A DNA stretch of 64,000 nt from Lepraria neglecta (taxonomy: Eukaryota > Ascomycota > Lecanoromycetes > Lecanorales > Stereocaulaceae), in the NCBI GenBank assembly GCA_033220425.1, contig CM065652.1, positions 3,410,001 to 3,474,000 of the forward strand, in the 5' to 3' direction. The translations under genes and the position numbers were made by a program. This document shows, piece by piece, positions 23,051 to 33,819 of this stretch; position 1 is the first letter of the stretch, and each line of letters starts with the position of its first letter. The notes beneath the pieces are model-generated. The model was not told where the DNA came from, did not search any database, and saw only the letters and a list, made by a program, of their open reading frames with translations.

Positions 23051-24228
23051 AAACCAGACATCGCGAATACATTGTCATTTTAAAGATACCCTGGAATATG
23101 CATTGGATTGAGCCATGTGATTTGGTCGAAGATGGGGTATTATCGCCCTCGATCCTCCTCAGCACAAGTTTGGTCTCATCAGAGCGCGCCCGATCCCTGG
23201 GTGCTTAAGGCTACCACCACAAACAGTATGGCGCCACTTATCGGGCTGTGCAGCGGGCGAGATGCACACTTCGCGACTTGGATTGAGGCTTGAGCCATAT
23301 TGAATGCAATGCAGGTTTGAGATAGGGAGGAGCATGGGAAATGCCTCCATTTGGCCGGCAATTGCGAAAATACCGACCAACTTGTCCATTGAAGCCTATA
23401 ACGCCGCCAGCTTGCAGATTCCATCCATGCACCCGCCCACCTTAGCCTGTTCTCCGCGTTACACACGTCGTGTTGAGGCTGCAGGTATATGATGCGGGTC
23501 CATGTAGCAGCCATCATCCATCTCTACGCCATTATATCAAGGGAGGAAGCGAGCATGTACATCTTGATAGGCGTTGGTGTTCTTATTACATTTTATGGAA
23601 GGAGGTCATCGCATGAAGGGAAATGAGGGACATGATACCATCTTGTTATGTACTTTAGGAATGCTGTACAATGCAATGTCAGTTGATACCTTTCAAAGTA
23701 ATCAGAGATCACCGGGGAGAAGAGTGGGTTTATGTTCGTAATTTCTGCCATCTAAAAAGTCTGCTGCCGTTTCGTAAACCTGAACAGGGAGACATGATCC
23801 CATCTCATATTGCTGTGGCTGGGGACCATTGCCAAATCTCTGTCCAACTAAAGGTCTCGTGCTATCTTTTTGGACTCAAAGGAAAGGTCATCGTCCCGGC
23901 CGATGAGGCTGTGATAAGAATCATTGCGAAGTCTTTGCCCACCTGAGGATTCAGCGCTATTTGCTATGACTGAAAGAAAGGGCGATCTTCCGGTCTGCTG
24001 ACGGTGAAATTGGTAGAGAAACTTGCGCGTGGAAATGATATGTGGTGTGAGGCCGTTAAATGATGCTGCCCTTTTGTAGAGATGGAAATGTGAATTTGTC
24101 ACTCATTCGTCATAGAGAGCGCCCAATGCGAAGTTGAAGAAGGTGGTGGACCATCAATTGAACTGAACTGAACTGAATTGAACGGCCACAAATGCGCGAA
24201 ATCATAATGGGACGAAGCGCGACCGAAT
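23051..24228. other. gene-poor interval
   Basis: About 1.2 kb without a protein-like frame or RNA gene. It separates the Sif2-like gene from the Hsp70-like pseudogene. Confidence 0.45.
24158..24183 (+). repeat. (TGAAC)n short tandem repeat
   Basis: Five units of a TGAAC pentamer, the fourth imperfect, lie just 3' of the Hsp70-like pseudogene. Confidence 0.8.
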
Positions 24229-26451
24229 TTACACATACTCAGAAGTAACGAGCCCACAGTTGGTGCCCTTGTGGATAAGTTCGTAGGTGGTGTAGGCTGA
24301 ATAGTATGTCACTTGGATGTCGTAAGTGATTTTGTAGTACATTTTGCCATCTGCGCCCTTTGAATTGGGGATACGATCAGTAGGAATCCGACCCAGATCT
24401 GCGTTGGCTTTTGACGAGTTGCATCGCAGTCGCTGCTCGATGTCAGTGGTTTCCTACCAGGGCGCAGAATTGCGGACTGGAGGCCAACTTACGGTCTTCT
24501 TGGTACATTAGTGCCCCAGTGTTTTGCGGGTCGCTGCAGGAGAAAATGCCGACTTGGATGGACTCAAACGGGCCCCTTGTTGTCAATTTGGTCCGGTCAT
24601 AGGTCAAGGTAATAGGTTCTTCTTCCCTGACTGAGCTGCCCTATTGTGAATTGTGTAGGCTTTGTTGTGAAAGGCCTGAGATTATACCCACAAAATGGGT
24701 ATCTTACCTTCTTGATGAACCAGTCCATCTCATGGATACGGTAGAATCCATCAGACGCATCCTAGTGCTTGCGGCTAGGGTCGTGCTCAAAGTCAAGGAA
24801 AACCTTGTTCACATTCAGACCGTAGTGTTTCCTAGCAGATCTCCCGCTGATTCCAACTTTGGCGAAGGCTGGAGAGGTGGAAGCAAGACCCTTCATCAAC
24901 GCGCCTCTGACAACTGCGGTCCAACTATTAGAAACTTAGCCCTAGGATTGATGGCTGAAGGAGATAGTTGCCTTGCCTGTTGGGAGATTGTAATCACTGC
25001 TTTAACATCTTTCTTTGACGCTTGGATCTGGCCTGTTACCAATCTAAGTACCTCCTTCAAGACTGGCTCGAACATCGCTCTAACTTAATCGCCAGGAAGA
25101 GTGTATCTGTTCTTGCTGACACCTAGCTCCTTGTTGTCCCCGAGGCCAGGGACTGTCTCATCATCAGCAGCTGTGTTAGTGGATGTGACTCATGGCCAAG
25201 ACACACCCGGAATCTGGAACTCTTCGCCAAATGTACCGCGGAATAGTCTCTTCACCTAGAGTTCATCGTCAATGAGATCTTTATGTTCTGAAACGTGTCT
25301 ACAGTCAGTGGACATACAATGGTCTCTAACCGCTTCATAGCTTAACAAACAGTCAGTCGGTCTTCGATAAGATACAGACTCATTGATCCTACCTCTTCCA
25401 TCACTTATCATCCCACCCAAGCTCCCCGCCGAACTTGGCTTCCATGAACTCATGGGACTTGCGATTCAGGAATGATGCACCACACAACGAACCAGTCCCA
25501 GGAGTAGCTTCATTGAGTTTCAAGATAGGCTTGGGAGCTGACACCGTGTAGGTAATCAGATCCACTGTGCCCCCACCGGCATCGCAAAGAATAAAAGTAT
25601 CTTCGATCTTGAGATTGTGCGGGTCTACAGTATCTAGAGCGTATAATGCCGCCGCTTCGGGCTCTAAGATAATGTGAAGAGTAGCACCCTCGTCCATACG
25701 AGCGGCCTCTGCACAAGCTTTAGTCTTAGCTTGTCCCATATCAGACCAGACAGCAGGTACGGTGATCTGTTCTCTGTCAACCAATAGATTTTGGCCCTTC
25801 TCCGCAGTCATGAATACTTACAAGGTACTCAATTAATGTCGAGATTAGAGCACTCTAAGGGAGATGGTAGCGCAAAATTTGTTCCGCATGCTTTCGCAAA
25901 GCGGTCATGTAGTCGGTCGCATGCTTTACAGCATCATCGTCATAAGTTGGAGGAGCCTTTGGAAGCGAGATCGGTCGTACGAAGCTACGAAGGGTCCAGG
26001 TCTAATTTGAACCATTGATGTCTGGGGCCCGACTCTTCGATTTGGAAGCCCCATTTGCAAAATCCCCATGATAAAAACGCTACTCGGATCTCGGAAGACT
26101 TACGAGAGGACTTTGTCGCTTGATCTACCTTCAAGCCCCTCTGAAGTCGCATCTGGCTATTGGATGATTGGTGTCTGTACCTCCGGCTGGTATAGATAGT
26201 CAGTTCCTGAGGTAGCCTCGTTAAGCTATGCTGACCAACCTTGCGAGTTTGAGCCCAAGCAAGGCCAGAGAAGGTAGTCCCACTAGAATATTTCAGCGTT
26301 GTGAAAACAGTCAGGCTCAGCTAACATACAAGTCGACTGCTACCAAGATCTTGCGACCAGGCTCGGCTTTGACCTTCATTTTAGCCTTGGGTCTGGGCAT
26401 CGTCTTAGGATCGGTCTTCTGACGCTTTGCAGGCCATGGCTTTGTAGACAT
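24229..26451 (-). pseudogene. Hsp70-like (HSPA12-type) ATPase pseudogene
   Basis: From ATG 26451 the pieces read in order as a fungal Hsp70-like protein. The phosphate-1 loop is KILVAVD|F/LGTTFSGLAWAQ across an intron. Then come SGPRHQWFKLDLDPS, YMTALRKHAEQILRYHLP, ITVPAVWSDMGQAKTKACAE, EPEAAALYALDTVD, the phosphate-2 loop ILCDAGGGTVDLITY, LKEVLRLVTGQIQASKKD, and the C-terminal NSKGADGKMYYKITYDIQ...YELIHKGTNCG ending TAA 24229-24231. Several exons are joined by good introns, but in-frame TAG, TGA and TAA codons occur at least six times (for example after LDLDPS, after RYHLP, after the DDEL residues and after GVSWP), and frame changes occur too. The actin-like ATPase cannot be made whole. It lies head to head with the decayed coiled-coil gene. 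Confidence 0.85.
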
Positions 26452-26896
26452 GTTCCGTAGTGAGGGATGTTCTTTAAGATATTGTAGAAGTCAACGAGTC
26501 TGTCTGTAGTAATGATTAGACTGCTGTGGCGACAAGGAAGCACTTGAGTGGTGGGAGAGCTGAATAATGGGATCAGAATCTGAGGTCAACACAAACAATT
26601 CCGCAGGGCTTTAAATTTACTGAAGTGAGATCACAGCAGGTGATTGCTAATAGAAGATAACCAATGAAGTAGAGAAAAGTGAATGAAAATGAATCAGCCT
26701 TGAAGACTTCTCAAGTGAATATTCAGGACTTCGACTTGCTTCTGATCAACCAATATTTGTCTCACGAACGGCATCTCGAAGCCTCTTAAGGGTTTCTTTA
26801 CTTACTCAAACCAGAATTGATTCCAAATTCAACACCTGTGAGTCATTGAGAACCCACCTTTGTGAGGGATGGTCAAACCTAATGAATCATAAGTGA
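26452..26896. promoter_or_regulatory. shared upstream region of two divergent pseudogenes
   Basis: About 450 AT-rich bases between the Hsp70-like and coiled-coil pseudogenes, presumably their former bidirectional promoter. No motif is assigned. Confidence 0.4.
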
Positions 26897-28502
26897 GTGC
26901 AGGTCCAGCTTTCTGACATAGTGAACGATCGCAACAAATCTTCTGGCTCAGGGGTTTTGATCATGCTTACGCTCGATATCATGTCAATGCTGGGTCTCCA
27001 CACATCCGCGGACGCAGGGATAGGCAACGAGACCCAGTCAGTACTGGCAGCGGTTGACGATCAGCTTCGACCTGCACCTGAGAGCCAAGATACCATGATG
27101 TCAGACCAGGGTCAATCTGAAGGGATATACAGCAGGCTCCCATGAAAATACGAATGATGTCGAGGTCATCACCAAAGACGAGTTCGATAAACCGCAGCTA
27201 ACACAAGAGCGCAAGATAATCCGAGATATCAGAGCCAATAACAAGCGTCTCGTGAAAACTGTGAAGAAGCAGAAGGAAACTATCGAAGAGCTTCAGACTC
27301 AGTTAGATATCGAGGGAGACCAACTCAACGACACTGCAGCCGGATTGGAAGATTGTCAGCGGGCTCTGCAGAAGTCTGAGGATGCACTACAGAACACCAA
27401 AGACCAGCTGGCAGCTACAAAACGAGAGCTGCGGAAAGCGAACGTAACCATGGCTCGATCGCAGGGCGCCAACAAAGAAATGCAGAGCCTTCGAAAGGAG
27501 CTGGCTACTGCGCAACGGGATCTGAAGTCTACTCGGGACATTATCCGCACCCAAAAAGCTACTGATGAGGACCAACAAGAAGCACTTGCGAAGCTCGCAG
27601 CTTCTCAGGAGGAATTGTCTGCATGCAAGGATGACCTCTTTCGTTTAAAACCCATGGTTCAAAACCTCTGATATTGATTCGATATGCCAGCAAATTGTCA
27701 ATTGGGTTGAGGGGGAGGCCGCTGCTTTCGAGAAGGCGCATCCGGAAGATGGACCAGAGCATGTCTTCTCCGTTGGCGACGACGATCAAGCTAGGGCCTT
27801 CACGCGACGTTATCCCGGGGCTGCCGAACATTTAGCGGCGAACATGATTCATCGCTGGCTGCTGATGAACATGTTCGGTGACAATGTCTACCGCTTGGGT
27901 TTACCGGAAGAGTTTGCGCACCTGCTGTAGAAAGCGGAGCAAGTCATGTCGAGTCTCGATCAACCTAGTGGTATTGAGTGCTCTTCGATTGAATGTTTCA
28001 ATGCTAACACCTTCATAGAGACAGCGACAATTGCAACCTGGCGCTCAGAGACATTCAAGGCTCTCGGCAAAACAAACGAGTGTAAGAAGATGAGGAACGG
28101 ACAAACATAAGCCATGAAAGACACTATGTTCCGAGACCTTTCAAAGACTCTTCCAATCTTATTCACCACGTCGAGAGACAAGCATCAGATTTTACCTGCA
28201 GGTGCTTGTACCTGCTGCCAAGCTCGCCACCACGATCCAGACGTCGGCCTCGAAATATGTATCTACATTTCAGAAATCTCTGTCCATCCAATTCAAGCCT
28301 CTCACTCCATCCTGGTTCAAAATTCACAAGATCATCGACATCAAGACGGGCAAAGTGTTTGAAACCTGATAGCGCCATAGTTCCAGATGAACAGGGGAGC
28401 TTCGGGGATTTCGTCATAAACTCGGAGCCGGGCTTGTGCCGCGCCAACAAGGACAATCAGGAGGTGGTTTTACGCCCGACAACGCTCTTGGTGGAGCTCT
28501 AA
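26897..28502 (+). pseudogene. Coiled-coil protein pseudogene (unnamed fungal family)
   Basis: The middle part encodes a long heptad-rich coiled coil (KKQKETIEELQTQLDIEGDQ ... KRELRKANVTMARSQGANKE, about 27180-27660). After it, in a different frame, comes a conserved-looking helical domain: NWVEGEAAAFEKAHPEDG, AAEHLAANMIHRWLLMNMFG, and later WRSETFKALGKTNE, LVPAAKLATTIQTSASKY and FKPLTPSWFKIHKI. A TAG stop (27928-27930) replaces a likely Gln in HLL-Q-KAEQ, a TAA follows GQT, and at least three frame changes are needed to link the parts. I recall proteins of this plan in Leotiomycetes but can give no function. It is transcribed away from the Hsp70-like pseudogene. Confidence 0.65.
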
Positions 28503-29806
28503 TATCCACTTGGCAAGCGCAACAAAACCTGCGCTTAGAGTGGGGCCACTTATCGCTGAATCTTCAATTCAAGGGTGTGCGTTCTGCGGGAGATTCGATC
28601 TTTGTGATGCTCAGAAGAGGTGGTTTAATAGGGTAAACACGCTGGGCAGCATTTCTTTTTCTGTTGTGGCCTTCGCGTTTGGGAAAATGGCCACACCAAA
28701 CAAGAGACAATTTTGCGCTGATGGATAGGTCGAGAGCCTGATGCTTCGTTGTCTACGTGCCGTCGATGTGTTTATCCAATGCCATCAGCCGAGTGCTCTA
28801 TTTCAAGCAACATGTGGTCAGAGCTAGTGATCATGGTGATGGTACCTAAACCAGGAGATTTTAGGTCTTCGAATGAAATTAGCCTGAAATCTCTAGTCCA
28901 AATGGAGCAAATTTAGCCGCGCATGCCCTCGACTTTACAATTTGTGTTGTTCTTTCTATAGCACTGTTTCAACATCACACTCCGCACTCCGATGCTTCGA
29001 CTAACTCCCATTGCCCTGCAAGAGCCTACCAGAAGTTGCAGCGCTATTGTCATGTAAAATGAATGGCCATGGAGCCCTCGTGAACGAAGGCCTCAGGGTT
29101 GCTGTGACCTATTCAGGCTGCCAGTCTGCTTAACGATAGCACTCTTTGATAAAGAGGATCGAGCAGACTTTTCGACTTATGCGAAATAATACACGTCTTC
29201 CGTGCTTCGATCTCTTGACAATTAATCCCTTCCATCCCAAGTCCTTACTGACTGCATCTTACGTCCTGTCGTCTCTCTAATACAGTCTTGTGACTCCCTC
29301 CCTCAACCTACGCCGTACCAAGCGCCTCGACATTCAGAACCTCGCCTCCACTCTATACACGATGGTCTAGGACGTCCTCCCTAATCGCTATTAGCTCTCA
29401 ACATAGCCAATGCCTCGAAGCGGCAGAGATGCTACCGCATGGGGCCGCCAGAATATCAATAAGATCTGTGGTGTCGTGTCTCTTGGGTCTGCGGTAACAC
29501 GTATGGCAAGGGTGTTCGCATAATGGCTCTACATTGATAGTTGTGTTGTTAAGATCACAACGCTATAAATTAGCTAAATAATAGCCTAAGCATGAGCTAT
29601 ATGTGTCCCGCATGGGCAGATGGCGTGAACAATGTTGTTGGAATCGAGAATAACGGTCATAAGATCATTTTGTTGAAATTTCGAATAACGGTGTGCTAGA
29701 TCCTCAAGAATTCAAATCGATTCGAAGACGCAATACGAGTCTCCAGCCTCCCTTCAAGCTTGTCTACTGCCAAAAGAACATCATTGTCACTCTGAAGTCC
29801 ACACAA
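28503..29806. other. gene-poor, AT-rich interval
   Basis: About 1.3 kb without a credible gene. The part 29520-29700 is AT-rich with repeated GAATAACGGT words (near 29646 and 29683). No inverted terminal repeats or RNA genes were found. Confidence 0.4.
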
Positions 29807-30551
29807 TCAAGCCTCGGCCCCTTGAGCACGGACTTTTCTCTTTCGCCGAGATGATTGTGTCCAATCTAGGCCTGTTGCGGCTGTTGTTCCTCCAGGAAGA
29901 GCAAATAGGTTATCTGACTCTGCTGGGGGAGCTGAGCTCACAGGGGATGCTGGATTTGTTCCGCTAAAGGAAGAGGCGGGACACTGCGATATGGTGCCGG
30001 ATACAATGTCGCAATCGGGCGTCGTTCCTCCACAGCCAGAGCCTCCGCTGTCTACGAAGATTCCATCACCGGCAGCAACGCAGAAGCCGAGCTCGCCATG
30101 AGATCCCAAACACCTGCCCATAGTCAGCTGAGCTCTTGTCGCAGAAGCTGAAGGACCCGACGAACATGTTGCTCTGCAGCGTTGTATCGTTGCAGTCCAC
30201 GCAGACCATTGCATTAGGACTCCCCCAATGAAAGCACTGCTGTATGCAAGACACACAACCAGGCCATGGCGAATACCTCTGTATACATTCCTATGCCGGA
30301 GTCAGATTCTAATCAATCGAGTCCTCGATGCTCGGCGGCCAACGTACCTTGCAAGCAGAAGGTGTCCAGGTACAGGTAACCGCACATATCCCTATAGACC
30401 TACTGCATTCCTTAATGCATTGTGTGCAATTGGAATTTGAAGGGAAAGCGTCACATCCTTGGTTATTTGCGAGGCTTAGTGGATGTTGTGCAGCCGCAAT
30501 TGCTGCCGTGAGAAGGAAGACCGCAAGTGTTAAGTTGTTGTATGATCTCAT
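29807..30551 (-). CDS. Small secreted cysteine-rich protein
   Basis: Exons 30348-30551, 30166-30290 and 29807-30113 give 211 residues. The signal peptide is LTLAVFLLTAAIAAAQ. The mature part is Cys-rich: CDAFPSNSNCTQCIKECSRS, ICAVTCTW, then PGCVSCIQQCFHWGSPNAM, VCVDCNDTT, CLGSHGELGFC and SGCGGTTPDC. The C-terminal 60 residues are Ser/Pro-rich and end in a basic RRKRKVRAQ. The second intron (52 bp, GTTCGT donor, GCTGACT branch, GCAG) is needed to connect the two Cys-rich frames and leaves a clean join (SNM|CLGSHGE). No family name is known to me; the size, signal and cysteine count are those of an effector or wall-associated protein. Another frame without the second intron would give a shorter product. 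Confidence 0.75.
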
Positions 30552-31603
30552 TGTGAATCTTCTTTCTGATTCCAAAGAATGGTAAAATCGCGAAGGGAGA
30601 GCAAAGTAGTTAATATATATGAGATGTACCAGCATCCCAGACATGCTTAAAAAGCCCCAGAGGCGACGTTTCCATTGTTTGCGCAAAGACCCGCTGTTCG
30701 AAAAGAGCCAGAGCAAGTGGTTTCAAGTGATGCTGGGATGGAGGCTGTGTCTTACTTTGGATGCGACGGCTCGCATATGGAAGTGCTAACCCCACGACAC
30801 TCATTGGAAGCACAAAGTTACGAACGGGAACTTCTTGAACCCACTACGCACTGACGGCGTCACGACTTCAATTGCTTTAAGCTCCTGAGAAACCAGAGTG
30901 GGCTGCTTGTCAACGTAAATCATCTTCCTGGGAGGGTACTCGGACAAACGCAAGAGGCGCTTAAGGTATGCCGGAGGTGAGCACGAAGTCGCTGAAAGGC
31001 GGCTCTGGGGCCATACTGCCGCCGCCTCATCGTTTCAATAATGCCCTACTTATTCCCCCTCCCAACAGACATTTCATCCAGTGATGGCTTGTAACAGGAT
31101 ATCGGATACTTTCTTCGTCAGAGTACCATTGCTCGGATGTAACTCCGGCCTCAAAAGGCTTATGTCATCGTATTGTTCAGTATCTGCGGTTCTATCTAGA
31201 GACACGCCGTTGTCTGAGACTTGCGGTGGAGCAGAGACGTTGCCCCGTGCGAGACTCATTGATTTTTGCCAAATAAAGGCCTGTGATCTTCCTCACATTT
31301 TGGCCTTGGCTCTTGGAGAGATTTTCATGTGTTCCATCTTCCGGGCAGCTCACGTTGCATAAGGTGCTGCATATAGAGTGTAAGCCCGAGAGGTTGCATG
31401 ACACATCAATGGGCGAGATGGGATGTCACTCGCTAACGATGATTGGCTGACGAAGACAACGCCAAGAGAATTCCTTCGATTTGGCAAGGTCATATGTATG
31501 CTATACTTCGTTGGTTGTGTGTGCTTACCAGCACAGAGCTCTGCGAGAGATCGCCCTCGCATTACTATCACCAGCTACATACAAATTTGCACGGTTGTCC
31601 GGC
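30552..31603. other. intergenic interval
   Basis: About 1 kb holding the upstream regions of two divergently transcribed genes. No supported gene or RNA; short open frames have no motif. Confidence 0.45.
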
Positions 31604-32254
31604 ATGACCACTTCCAACGTCGATCCAAGCAAGGATCAGGGGCGAGAGGAGGCCCCTTGGCATCAAGCATACCCTTCTCCAAAGATGACTGCATCGGTGA
31701 TATCGTGCTCAGACCTGCTAGACTGGATGCTTGGAGGCAAAGAAGCTGGCAAGGAGTTTGTACTGGTTGATCTCCGCCGCAACGACCATGAGGTGCATCC
31801 TGATCTATTTCCCACCAACTGAACGTGGAGTTGATGTTACATGACAGGGCGGTACGATCAAAGGATCGATCAACCTCCCTGCGCAGAGCTTATACCGATC
31901 CATTCCGATACTGTACAGGCTCTTCTCTGCGGCAAATGTTAAGCACGTAATCTGGTATTGCTGTGAGTATTTTCTCAAAGCAGCATCTCCAGTAGATGAT
32001 CACAAAGATTGATTTGCCTTTGGGATTCCCCCCTCCTCCAAACGTACGCAAATTAGGCTGACTGCTCAGCTTCTTCGAGAGGACGTGGCCCTCGCGCGGC
32101 AGGGTGGTTCGCAGATTTTTTGCAAGAGAAGAAAGAGGAAAGCATGGAAAGCCTAGTGCTGGAGGGAGGGATCAAAGGTTGGGTAGCAAAAGGAGGAGAG
32201 CATGTGAGATTGGTGGAAGGATTCGAACCAGCAGTATGGCGCCAGCGCAATTAG
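31604..32254 (+). CDS. Rhodanese-like protein (Cdc25/arsenate-reductase-like)
   Basis: Exons 31604-31792, 31848-31962 and 32070-32254 give 162 residues. This is the single-domain rhodanese group related to yeast Ych1/Arr2. Landmarks are the N-terminal PWHQAYPSPK, the central FVLVDLRRNDHE, GGTIKGSINLPAQSLYRSIP, the active-site loop WYCSSSRGRGPRAA with Cys101, and LEGGIKGWVAKGGEHVRLVEG. The Cys-x5-Arg loop would support sulfurtransferase, phosphatase or arsenate reductase chemistry; the exact substrate cannot be read from the sequence. The introns are 55 and 107 bp; the second has a GTGAGT donor and a CTGACTGCTCAG end. Confidence 0.88.
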
Positions 32255-32331
32255 ATCTTCCTTACTTGTACACAGTTTTGGCGTGGCTGTCTATTCAGGT
32301 GTACCTTAATCCAATTCCATCTCTACCTCCT

Positions 32332-33024
32332 CTATAATTCCGCTTTGCCCCACAAACTCTCCGACTTCCCAATAATCTCAATCAATCGATCCGCAATAGC
32401 ATCGCCCATCAACTCATACCCCTCCTTCGTAAAATGCGTGTCATCACTCCAGATCTTCTTCCTCTTCTCAACTGGCATGCTCTTATACGGAATAGCCGTA
32501 GCAAGATCCGCGGTGTAAAATCCATCCGCGTGGTAGGTAGATACTAACGCGTTCAGGATCTCCCGTTTTTCGTTCTGTTGGGCATTGTCGTTGCCGTGCT
32601 CCGTAACAGTCAACGCCAATACCTTCGCGCCCGCTTTCAGCGGAATACCCCAAACAACCCTCAACGCCTCAAAAATTTCCTCCGGCGTCCTATCCCAGCC
32701 CAAATCATTGCCCCCACCTTGAACGATAACCCAATCGTAATGAATCTTCTCATCTTTCATATCCTGGCGCATGCGATTTAGATACTGACCATTTATGGCC
32801 GTGTCCCCAGAAGAGCCATCGACGTCGATGCTGAAATGTGATGTTTGGAGCTCATCTGCTAGTCGGGCTGATAGTCGTGTTGAGTACGGGTAGAGATGGG
32901 TGCCGTTTGCGCTCCAGCCTGCTGTTATTGAGGCGCCGAAACAGAGGAGGCGGAGGTTAATGTTTGTTGGGGTTATGGAGGCGAGGCTGGATGTTGCGGT
33001 GTCCTTGGTGGGAGTGGGAGTTAG
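32332..33024 (-). CDS. SGNH/GDSL-type hydrolase, 5' exon unresolved
   Basis: The open frame encodes about 230 residues of an SGNH hydrolase. Block I is LRLLCFGASITAGW with the presumed nucleophile Ser (GASI in place of GDSI). Then come a Gly-rich SGDTAINGQYLNRM, block III VIVQGGGNDLGW with the oxyanion Asn, and block V SDDTHFTKEGYELMGDAIAD with the Asp/His pair. A short-chain esterase or lipase activity is likely; the substrate is unknown. The frame is open upstream to 33024 but has no ATG before the catalytic block. A first exon must lie further up, perhaps joined by the GTAAGC donor at about 33088 and the CTAAC...AAG end near 33005. No clean ATG-containing exon was identified. Confidence 0.8.
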   Translation of the reverse strand, partial: LTPTPTKDTATSSLASITPTNINLRLLCFGASITAGWSANGTHLYPYSTRLSARLADELQTSHFSIDVDGSSGDTAINGQYLNRMRQDMKDEKIHYDWVIVQGGGNDLGWDRTPEEIFEALRVVWGIPLKAGAKVLALTVTEHGNDNAQQNEKREILNALVSTYHADGFYTADLATAIPYKSMPVEKRKKIWSDDTHFTKEGYELMGDAIADRLIEIIGKSESLWGKAEL

Positions 33025-33819
33025 TTAGATGCTGGGAAGTGATGGTATTGGTTCGCTGGGAGTAAGGTACAGGTAGGTGGATTGCTTACTCCGTAACGCT
33101 AGAAGGGGGAAATTATCTTTAATGAGAGAAAATTGTATTTTGCTTGGAGAGAGAAACCCACCATGATAAGAACGCGTGAGAACTTGCTTTGAAACCAGAG
33201 TATTACACGCCAATAGGCTGACTCAAAAGAAGAACGAAACTTCGAGAACGCCGTGTTCCTCATCACAGTGATACAATGAGTGTACTACACGTTATATTGG
33301 CAAATGAGAGGTCTTTCTTGCAAACTTGACTCAATATAGAGCTCAAACGTCAAAGGTTCTAATCCAAGAGTAAGATAGACCTCGGCGCTGACGGTAGGGC
33401 TGGTGACTAGACGGAGCAAGAATAGCGCCGTCAACGATCTAGTTCCTCGCCAGGAGGCCTGCGCTGGAGACTACCCCGACCTGCCGATTGTGCACACCAA
33501 GCAAGAAAAAAGTGCGACAAGCCCATGCCAAAGTTTGAAATAATTTCATTCGATGCGCTCGGGGTGGCCCGTACTGACAATTGTACCATTGGTACTCTGT
33601 ACACTGCACCACCTAGTTTGGGGAGCCCCGCGCAAACACAAAACAAGGCTCAGCGGTACGAAATACAAGAGAGGATACTGGGGCTGTGCAGGTGCGTTGC
33701 ATTTGTTTTCTGATGCTATTCAATATACTTGACCCCGTTCCTCAACTATTGAGGACCAAGTCAATTCGATTCGGCGTCGTTGAACGAAGTCAGTGAACTG
33801 ACTATATCGCTCGCAGAAC
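33025..33819. other. upstream region of SGNH hydrolase and kinase genes
   Basis: About 0.8 kb between divergent genes that probably includes the missing first exon of the SGNH hydrolase. A plus-strand stretch near 33480-33535 reads like a damaged Zn2Cys6 binuclear cluster. Confidence 0.4.

Noticed and set aside
29500-29720. possible AT-rich element with repeated GAATAACGGT words
   Set aside because: No terminal repeats or target duplication found; too short and scattered to call.
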